Position numbers and translations under genes: made by a program
Origin: Melioribacter sp.
GTDB lineage: Bacteria > Bacteroidota > Ignavibacteria > Ignavibacteriales > Melioribacteraceae
DNA length: 64,000 nucleotides
Reading direction: 5' to 3'
Assembly (NCBI GenBank): GCA_023250955.1
Contig: JAHEZQ010000013.1
Coordinates: 32,951-96,950, forward strand
The notes under the pieces: model-generated
Databases searched by the model: none
What the model was told of the DNA's origin: nothing
Seen by the model: the letters and a program-made list of their open reading frames with translations, nothing else
In this document: positions 57,266 to 64,000 of the stretch, in pieces
How the letters are laid out: each line of letters opens with the position of its first letter
Position numbering within the stretch: position 1 is the first letter of the stretch

Positions 57266-57988
57266 TTAACCTTGAATAAAAACTTCTCTGCGTTTAAGAT
57301 CTGCCTGATGTCTTTTCTTAAGACGTTTTTTCCCTTTTAGCTCTTCTAATTTTTCAATCACATCGTGAAAAGTTGAATAGGGGAAGTAAGTAATTCTGTT
57401 AACCTCGCAATATTTTAGAAGAGAGTTCTTCGCGAAAATAAAATCACAGAATTGCGCGGGACAGAAATCTGTAAATCCATCACCAACGTAAACGGTATAA
57501 TCTTCATCGCTGCTATAATTAAGAATATGATTGCGTTTACAATTCGCACACTTAGCACATTCTTCATCTGTGTACGGAAATAACGGCATCAACTGATTTT
57601 CATTGCCAAAGAATAATTTATTAGTACGTGTTTCAATGTGACCCAATCCTTCTCTCATAAGAAATTTATCAATGTAGTAATCAAATCCGTCACTCAGAAT
57701 TTTTAATTCGGATTTACCATTCATGCACCAATCAACAAATTTTATAAATCCGGGATCAATTTGAATTCCCTCAAGAAATTTATCGAATTCAGTATGGTCA
57801 AATTTTTTAATTGTATTGCAAGAAGCAGTCCAAGCATCTGTTGCTTTAATATTATAACTCATCCAATCGTTTGCAATTTCAAGTGCTTTTTCAGAATCGC
57901 CGAAATGAAGTAGCATCAATTCACCGATATCCTTCTGAGAAATTGTACCATCGAAGTCAACAAATATTTTAAATGTATTGTTTTGCAT
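57266..57988 (-). CDS. HAD-superfamily phosphatase (MtnX / phosphoserine-phosphatase-like)
   Basis: A 240-residue HAD phosphatase. Motif I is F-V-D-F-D-G-T-I-S-Q-K-D, motif II I-L-S-D-G-F-D-Y-Y-I, and motif IV V-G-D-G-F-T-D-F-C-P-A. A cysteine-rich C-A-K-C-A-N-C-K segment near residue 150 resembles that of MtnX-like enzymes, which dephosphorylate a methionine-salvage intermediate. No other salvage genes are nearby. The frame opens at 58048 inside smc, but the ATG at 57988 follows the smc stop by 16 bases and gives an N-terminus close to motif I, so it is preferred. Confidence 0.82.
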   Translation of the reverse strand: MQNNTFKIFVDFDGTISQKDIGELMLLHFGDSEKALEIANDWMSYNIKATDAWTASCNTIKKFDHTEFDKFLEGIQIDPGFIKFVDWCMNGKSELKILSDGFDYYIDKFLMREGLGHIETRTNKLFFGNENQLMPLFPYTDEECAKCANCKRNHILNYSSDEDYTVYVGDGFTDFCPAQFCDFIFAKNSLLKYCEVNRITYFPYSTFHDVIEKLEELKGKKRLKKRHQADLKRREVFIQG

Positions 57989-58004
57989 ATTCTTGATCTT
58001 ACTA

Positions 58005-61000
58005 CTATGCCGGCTCTGTATTTTCCGGAATTTCTTCAAAACTAACACCGACTAATTTTGAAATTCCTTCTTCTTGCATAGTAATACCATACATAGTTTC
58101 GGATGATTCCATTGTGCGTTTGTTATGAGTTACAATAATAAATTGAGTTCTTCCGCTGAATTCTTTAATAAGTTTTGTAAATCTGTCTATGTTGGCATCA
58201 TCAAGCGGTGCGTCAACTTCATCCATAATACAAAAAGGACTTGGCTTGACTAAATAAATTGCAAACAAAAGAGCAGTTGCAGTTAAAGTTTTTTCACCTC
58301 CGGACAAAAGTTCAATAGAAGTCGGCCGCTTACCTTTGGGCTTAGCCATAATCTCAATCTTTCCTTCCAGTGGATCAATTCCTTCTTCAAGATATAAATC
58401 TGCTTCATCGCCTGGATTGAATAAAGTTTGAAAGATGGTTGTGAAATTCTGCCGGATTTTTTCAAATGTATCCATAAACAACTGCTGTGCTGTTTCGTTA
58501 ATCTCATTTATTGTTTTGATAAGATCTTTTTCTGAATTGACCAAGTCATCGCGCTGCTTATGTAAAAAGTCAAGACGTTTCTTCTCTTCTTCGTATTCCG
58601 AATAAGCCAGCAAATTGACTGGACCAATGTTTCTAATTTTTTCTTTTAGAGTTTGGACCTCATTTGTAGTGCTTTCAAAATCAAAAGTATCAAGATCGTC
58701 AAATTGTTTAAGCGTTAATTCTATAGAATAGTTTTCTTTAATATGTTCGATCAAGTTTTCAGAACGGAGTTTGAATTCATTTTCTTTTATTTCGAAAGAA
58801 TGAACTTGATCTGAAACCGTCTGCCGTTCATTTCTTAATGAGTTAAGCTGATTTTCAAATTGCGCCGCTTCATCCTTAACTACTTTTAATTTGTCATTGA
58901 TCTCTTTTTCTTCGGTAAGTAATGTTGCCCTGAAAGTATTAATTTGAATTAAAGATAAATTTGATTGATCAATAATTTCTTGTAAAGAATTGGTTTCTTC
59001 TTCATTGGTTTGAAGCTCTGTCTTACGTTTTTCTATTCCGTTAGTAATTGATAATTGATTTGATTCAGTCCGCTTAATCGCGTTATGAATATTTTCGATC
59101 TGTCCTTTTAATCTCTCAAGCTCAAGTTTTCTTTCGTTTTGAAGATCTACAAATTGGTTAAAATCATTTTCAGAGTCGCTCAATTCATTTTCATGCTTTG
59201 CAATATTATCATCAATTGAAATCTTTTTCTCGAGAAGAAGATTGATCTCTTTTTCAATTTCTGATGTTTGGACAAAAAGTAAATTTGATTTATCCGCGAG
59301 TTCTTGAATATCTTTTTGAGAAGACACGATTTCTTCGTTGGCTTTATTCTTCTCAAATTCGAATTGGGAGATTTGTTTTTCAATATTGGAAATATCACTC
59401 GAAATAAGTTTTTCACTGTCACTAAGATTCTTTATATCAATCCTCGATATTTTTCCTTCGGTCTCGGCAATAAAAGCTTGCAGTTTTGCTAGATTAGATT
59501 CATGCTTAGGATATTCTTTAATCAGATTATCAAGAAGTTGTCTTCTTCCAAAAATGGTTTCATCTTGCTTTGGAAGTGAGCCTGCTTCAACAACACCGTC
59601 ATGCTTTACAAAATCGCCATCTAAAGTTGCAAAATTAAAATCCGGATATTTTGAATTCAGCTCTATCGCTGATTTAAGATCTGATGTAACAGCAATTTTA
59701 GATAAGGCTTGTTCAAAATAGGGAAGCCAATTACTTTCGGTTTCTACAAAATCTTTTGCCCAACCCAGAAATGATTCTTCTTTTACTAATCTTTTTTCTT
59801 TTCTCTTTAGATTAAACGATGTAAAACTATCAAGAAAAGATTTTTTTGAATTATTATTAGAGCGAAGCAGGTAAAATGAAGCTTTGCCGAGATCATTTTT
59901 CTTTAAGTATTCAATAGCATTTTGAAGATCATCAAAACTATCTACAAGCAGGTTATTCAAAACAGATTTTAATGCTGCTTCAAGAGCGAATCTGTATTTC
60001 TCTTGTGTGTTACCGACATCGGCAAAAATATTTTTATTCTTTTTAGTCCACTCTTTATTTTCTAAAAGTACTTTAGCGCCTTTTGAAATACCTTCTAGAT
60101 TAGCAATCAATGTTTGAAAGAAAGCAATCTTTTCTTTGAGTCCGGCAAGTAAAGTTTTTTCTTCAATCTCTTTTTGCTTAAATGAATTTAATTCATGTTC
60201 GAGTTCTTGTTTTTCTTTTTCACGATGAGCTATTAATAAACCAGCTTCTTTAAGTTTATTCTCTGCGTGGGATTTTTCAGCGCTAAGCTCTTCAATAAAA
60301 CCGACTGTCTTTGCAATTGTTGTAGTAATACTTTGAATTTTATGATTAAGTTTTTCGATGTTAGAATTATGATTTGAAAGTTCTTTCTTAACACTTGCCG
60401 AGTAATTTTCCTTGTCGGATATTTCACGAACGAGATCAAATTTTTCTTCGTTGGTCTGTTTTAATTCGGCACGTTTATTTTCTAACGATTCCTTTTTCCC
60501 AATTATGATTTGTTCATTATCAACTATTTCATTGTTCTTGTCTGATAAATTATCCGAGTGAGATTTAAGTTCGTTGTTACTTCGTAATATATATTGATCA
60601 GCATCTTCAAATGATTGCTGCAGTTCGGCAATTTCTGTCTGTAACCGTTCGCGGTTATTTATTAGAGATTTAAATCGTTCTTCAGAAACAGAAATATTTT
60701 TTTGTGTATCATGTAGTTGTTCTGTGTTAGAAGAAAGTTCGTCTCGCTTAAATTGTAATTCAGAATCTATTGCGTTAATTCTATTCCGATACTCAATTAA
60801 TTCATTTTCAATTTTCCTGATATCAAGATCAATTTGGTCCTTCTTGTCTGTAAATTCTGAAATATCATTTTTCAAATTGCTTAACTTCGAATTCAGAGAA
60901 GAAAACTCGCGCTCGGCTAAATCAATTTCTTTCTCTCTTAGTACAACTTGAATTTGATTATACTGATCGGCACGCTTGGCTTGACGCTCTAGAGACCGAA

Positions 61001-61604
61001 CAGTTTTTTCAACTTCAGAAACAATATCATTAACACGCGTAAGATCGGATTTAACATCATCGAGTTTTTTTAAGGAAAGACGGCGACGTAATTTATATTT
61101 ATTAACTCCGGCAGCCTCTTCAAACATTCTTCTTCGTTCTTCTGTTTTGCTGCTGAGAATTGTTTCAACCATTTTCAATTCGATAACCGAATAAGCGTTT
61201 GTGCCCATTCCAGTATCCATGAAAAGGTTTGTAATATCTTTTAAGCGGCAAATATTTTTATTTAACAAATATTCGCTCTCACCGGAACGGAAGATCCGTC
61301 TGGTTATAGTTACTTCTGTATATTCTGTTGGAAGAACGCCCTGATCATTTACAAGTGTGAGAGAAACCTCCGACATGCCCATTGGTTTCTTTTCTCTTGT
61401 CCCATTGAAGATGACGTTTTCCATTTTGTCGCTGCGGAGAGTCGTTGTTTTTTGTTCACCAAGAACCCAGCGGATCGCGTCAACTATATTTGTTTTACCG
61501 CAGCCGTTGGGCCCAACAATTCCAGTAATACCGCGATTAAAATTTATTAACGTTTTATTTGCAAAAGATTTAAAACCAAATATTTCTAATTTGGATAGAA
61601 ACAA
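58005..61604 (-). CDS. smc: Chromosome partition protein SMC
   Basis: SMC is the ATPase of the condensin-like complex that organises and segregates the chromosome. Walker A is G-P-N-G-C-G-K-T-N-I-V-D at about residue 33. Two long coiled coils surround a hinge at about 515-640. The C-terminal head has the signature L-L-S-G-G-E-K-T-L-T-A and Walker B C-I-M-D-E-V-D-A-P-L-D-D. Length 1199 is normal. The partners scpA and scpB are not in this window. It starts nine bases after the GH2-like gene. Confidence 0.98.
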   Translation of the reverse strand: MFLSKLEIFGFKSFANKTLINFNRGITGIVGPNGCGKTNIVDAIRWVLGEQKTTTLRSDKMENVIFNGTREKKPMGMSEVSLTLVNDQGVLPTEYTEVTITRRIFRSGESEYLLNKNICRLKDITNLFMDTGMGTNAYSVIELKMVETILSSKTEERRRMFEEAAGVNKYKLRRRLSLKKLDDVKSDLTRVNDIVSEVEKTVRSLERQAKRADQYNQIQVVLREKEIDLAEREFSSLNSKLSNLKNDISEFTDKKDQIDLDIRKIENELIEYRNRINAIDSELQFKRDELSSNTEQLHDTQKNISVSEERFKSLINNRERLQTEIAELQQSFEDADQYILRSNNELKSHSDNLSDKNNEIVDNEQIIIGKKESLENKRAELKQTNEEKFDLVREISDKENYSASVKKELSNHNSNIEKLNHKIQSITTTIAKTVGFIEELSAEKSHAENKLKEAGLLIAHREKEKQELEHELNSFKQKEIEEKTLLAGLKEKIAFFQTLIANLEGISKGAKVLLENKEWTKKNKNIFADVGNTQEKYRFALEAALKSVLNNLLVDSFDDLQNAIEYLKKNDLGKASFYLLRSNNNSKKSFLDSFTSFNLKRKEKRLVKEESFLGWAKDFVETESNWLPYFEQALSKIAVTSDLKSAIELNSKYPDFNFATLDGDFVKHDGVVEAGSLPKQDETIFGRRQLLDNLIKEYPKHESNLAKLQAFIAETEGKISRIDIKNLSDSEKLISSDISNIEKQISQFEFEKNKANEEIVSSQKDIQELADKSNLLFVQTSEIEKEINLLLEKKISIDDNIAKHENELSDSENDFNQFVDLQNERKLELERLKGQIENIHNAIKRTESNQLSITNGIEKRKTELQTNEEETNSLQEIIDQSNLSLIQINTFRATLLTEEKEINDKLKVVKDEAAQFENQLNSLRNERQTVSDQVHSFEIKENEFKLRSENLIEHIKENYSIELTLKQFDDLDTFDFESTTNEVQTLKEKIRNIGPVNLLAYSEYEEEKKRLDFLHKQRDDLVNSEKDLIKTINEINETAQQLFMDTFEKIRQNFTTIFQTLFNPGDEADLYLEEGIDPLEGKIEIMAKPKGKRPTSIELLSGGEKTLTATALLFAIYLVKPSPFCIMDEVDAPLDDANIDRFTKLIKEFSGRTQFIIVTHNKRTMESSETMYGITMQEEGISKLVGVSFEEIPENTEPA

Positions 61605-61613
61605 AATGAGCCT

Positions 61614-63998
61614 CTAGAAAATCATTGAGTTGTATTGTTTAAATGAATTAGTAATGAAATAGAGAGTAGAACTTGTTAGTTGATACTTCAATAATACTCC
61701 ACCAACTACTAATATAATTACAAGGAAACTATATATATAAACCTTCATTGGCCGAATGTCAAAAATTACGTAAATACCTTTAAGCAACCTTTGAAGTATC
61801 CATAACATGAAAAGAATTAAAAAGATAATTACTACAACACTAAAATTTCCATTTACTAAAACCTTAAATAGAATTAGCTCAACCGGTAGTAGAATTGTAA
61901 ATGGTAAAAAAGTCCAAATAACGGTATATGATATGCTTGTAAATTCTACTCGAGTTTTTATAAAAGATGAAGCAAATTTTATTACTAGTGAAATCAAGAC
62001 AAACTTTATTATGATTAGTATAAAAAGTACAGCGAAACAAACTTGCGGATTCCAGGAAAGGTAGGAAACAAATTTTAATAGGCTATGATGACCAAATGAT
62101 AAAATAATTTTTTCTAATAAAAAATTTGATTTATAAAAGTATAATAATATTGTCATCAAAAGTGAAACTGATCCGGCTTGAATTAACATTAATATTGCAG
62201 TATGAACACCGGAAATAATCCGGTGATCGCGTACATCGGCAAAGAAATTATACGGGCGTAATAAAGCACGGGTACAATCTTCACGGAATTTCTTCTTAGT
62301 GTTGATTAGAACCGCCATAATTATAGAAAGCAAAAGTGCGAGAATTATAAATATTATTGGGTTATCATCTTTGCGTGTACCTATTGGTATGGTAACTTTA
62401 CTATTTCCGCTGAGTTTTGCAGCGAGGACTTTGTAACCAATACTATTTAGGTTACGTGATTTATCTAATAAACCAAATTTGTAAATGTTATTTACTGAAT
62501 AACCACCGTAAAGTGATGCATATTCACCGTTGTATTCAAATAAACTGTTAATAATAATTCCGGATAATTTTAATTGGCGTGATAAATCTATCATATCGCC
62601 CAAATATTTTGCTTGGGCATCAGAAGAATACTTTGTTAAATATCCGCTAGTACTTCCCTTATAATTAGGATACGATACTTCGCTGATAAAAAATGAATTT
62701 TTACCTAACGCATCAATTGTTTTTTGTAATTGATCTTTTGTCTCATCAATCGGTGGTGAGTATAGTTCAATTCCATAAAAGTCTAAGTTTTGAATTTGAG
62801 CTGTTTGAATTCCAATAAAAGATGCGTAGGACAAAAATCCTTTTTCTTTTATTGTATTGGATTGATTAGAAATAAGATTACTGCTTATCTCAGAATTTGG
62901 AAGGAAAGAACTTCCAACTCCAACTATTATCGTATTAGAATACTCACTGTAACTAGAAAGGAAATTTTTTATAAGTCTTGCTGCTTTTAGTTGAAAATCA
63001 CTATGAGATAAAATTTCTTCTGGAACAGAATTTATTGGAAGTTCGATCATTGCAAATAATCCAAGCCCCTGACAAAGTTTAACTGCATAAGGATTAGGAA
63101 ATTGTTTTGAAAAACGAACTACATTGAAACCTGTATTTTTAATCAAAGTAAGATCATCTTTTATTTTATCGTAGGAATTCATTCTACGAAGCGAAGTTTC
63201 ATCGAATAAATATGTAGTACCTTGAAGTGAAAAAGGATTGCCGTTAAGAGTTAAAGTTGTTTCATCTTTTCTTAATTGATAAAATGCAATCTGTTTAATG
63301 GATTTATCTATTACTTGTCCATTACGTATCAAACTTACATCACATAAATAATTGATTGGTGTTTGAGGTGACCATAATTGCGGATTACTAATTTCTAATC
63401 TGCACGTAACTTCGTTTTCTTCTTGAGAAATTTTTTGAACAAAATCTCCTTTTGTTTGAGCTGATGTTGAGCCTGGGGAGAATAAATTCATTCTGATAAT
63501 TACATCACTGGAAAGAGAATTTGTCTTGAAATCTGAGTTACCGATTCCAATCTTAAAATTTAAAACTGCTTTGGATAAATTCTGATCAAACGAATACGAA
63601 AAATAATTATTTGTAATATGAATTGTTGAAACGGTTTTAAGATAGACATCCCTAATAATTCCACCGCTTAAACTTGAGAATAAAAATCTTTGAGTTGATG
63701 GAATTGAATATTCCGAATCAAGTTTGTTGCTGACTTTTATTGTTATAACAGAGTTTTCTTTTAAGATATCTTTTGGAAGAGCAAGTTCAAAAGGATATGA
63801 TCCGCCGGAGTGTTTATAAATATTATAACCGTTGATTGAAATTTCCGCTGAGTAATTAATTCCAAGAAATCCCAATACTAGCTGTGAACTTTGAATTTGA
63901 GTTTCAGTTAATGAAATTTGTTTTTCAAATATTAAATATTCCTCACCTTCAAAAATTGCCGGTATAGAAACAGCAACTTTTTTCTCGGGATCGCTTTC
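61614..63998 (-). CDS. GH2-like glycoside hydrolase fused to a polytopic membrane domain (5' truncated)
   Basis: The reading frame runs off the right edge; the first start-like codon (TTG, 63875) is inside the sugar-binding domain. The visible 794 residues begin with a GH2 N-terminal jelly roll (Q-L-V-L-G-F-L-G-I-N-Y-S-A-E-I, I-I-R-D-V-Y-L). An immunoglobulin-like domain and a TIM-barrel-like region follow. A nucleophile-like glutamate appears in F-F-I-S-E-V-S-Y-P, but the expected acid/base N-E is replaced by G-V-G-S-S-F-L-P-N-S-E. The last 250 residues hold about six membrane helices of Yip1-like character. Probably envelope-localised; catalysis is doubtful. Confidence 0.72.
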   Translation of the reverse strand, partial: ESDPEKKVAVSIPAIFEGEEYLIFEKQISLTETQIQSSQLVLGFLGINYSAEISINGYNIYKHSGGSYPFELALPKDILKENSVITIKVSNKLDSEYSIPSTQRFLFSSLSGGIIRDVYLKTVSTIHITNNYFSYSFDQNLSKAVLNFKIGIGNSDFKTNSLSSDVIIRMNLFSPGSTSAQTKGDFVQKISQEENEVTCRLEISNPQLWSPQTPINYLCDVSLIRNGQVIDKSIKQIAFYQLRKDETTLTLNGNPFSLQGTTYLFDETSLRRMNSYDKIKDDLTLIKNTGFNVVRFSKQFPNPYAVKLCQGLGLFAMIELPINSVPEEILSHSDFQLKAARLIKNFLSSYSEYSNTIIVGVGSSFLPNSEISSNLISNQSNTIKEKGFLSYASFIGIQTAQIQNLDFYGIELYSPPIDETKDQLQKTIDALGKNSFFISEVSYPNYKGSTSGYLTKYSSDAQAKYLGDMIDLSRQLKLSGIIINSLFEYNGEYASLYGGYSVNNIYKFGLLDKSRNLNSIGYKVLAAKLSGNSKVTIPIGTRKDDNPIIFIILALLLSIIMAVLINTKKKFREDCTRALLRPYNFFADVRDHRIISGVHTAILMLIQAGSVSLLMTILLYFYKSNFLLEKIILSFGHHSLLKFVSYLSWNPQVCFAVLFILIIIKFVLISLVIKFASSFIKTRVEFTSISYTVIWTFLPFTILLPVELILFKVLVNGNFSVVVIIFLILFMLWILQRLLKGIYVIFDIRPMKVYIYSFLVIILVVGGVLLKYQLTSSTLYFITNSFKQYNSMIF

Positions 63999-64000
63999 GT

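Noticed and set aside
59338..59721. 127-codon open frame on the plus strand
   Set aside because: It is antisense to the smc hinge and coiled coil. Hydrophobic sequence arises from the complement of charged coiled-coil codons.

Overview
The window is AT-rich and densely coding. It looks like a chromosome segment from a Gram-negative member of the Bacteroidota/Chlorobi/Ignavibacteria assemblage. Three things in the sequence support this: a C-terminal Por/type IX secretion-like sorting module at the left edge; several promoters of the Bacteroidota form TTTG-N19/20-TAnnTTTG; and a full outer-membrane/LPS gene set. The taxon is inferred from these features and was not checked by a database search. 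There are no rRNA, tRNA, CRISPR or transposase genes, so this is mostly core genome with a few accessory elements.

Plus strand, 1-41 kb. After a truncated sorting-domain protein and a SIMPL protein comes the translation cluster rimP-nusA-infB-rbfA-truB-ribF-rpsO-pnp, closed by a strong terminator. Next are dusB, an RNase E/G, a transaldolase-like aldolase, gcvT, comB and ftsK. An envelope stretch follows (lolA-like, a flippase-like protein, a small beta-barrel, uppP, a lipoprotein cyclophilin). Then come holA, an ECF sigma factor with a likely anti-sigma factor, rpmE, rsmB, a RodZ-like protein, ligA, a STAS protein, a PgpH-like phosphodiesterase and a Xer recombinase. The stretch ends with an LPS block: SPOR/propeller lipoprotein, MsbA-like ABC exporter, O-antigen ligase-like protein, WaaE-like glycosyltransferase, nadK and a thioredoxin-fold protein. 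A bidirectional terminator at 41.1 kb separates this from genes on the other strand.

Minus strand, 64-41 kb, in transcription order. A truncated membrane-anchored GH2-like protein is followed by smc, a HAD phosphatase, an ICMT-like methyltransferase, lpxB, a DUF374 acyltransferase, lpxK and ppdK. A palindromic intergenic element comes next, then queA-ispD, plsY-gpsA and recG. Last is a four-gene cassette of two D-Ala-D-Ala-ligase-like ATP-grasp enzymes, a GNAT acetyltransferase and a lysine 2,3-aminomutase.

Most interesting. (1) The ATP-grasp/ATP-grasp/GNAT/KamA cassette looks like an uncharacterised beta-lysine-using pathway. (2) The O-antigen ligase-like protein has about 300 residues of beta-propeller-like sequence inserted in its periplasmic loop. 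(3) The GH2-like protein has a degenerate acid/base region and is fused to a polytopic membrane domain. Smaller curiosities are a non-canonical or frameshifted start in the first ATP-grasp gene, a possible frameshifted remnant before the PgpH gene, and leader hairpins before rimP and rpsO.
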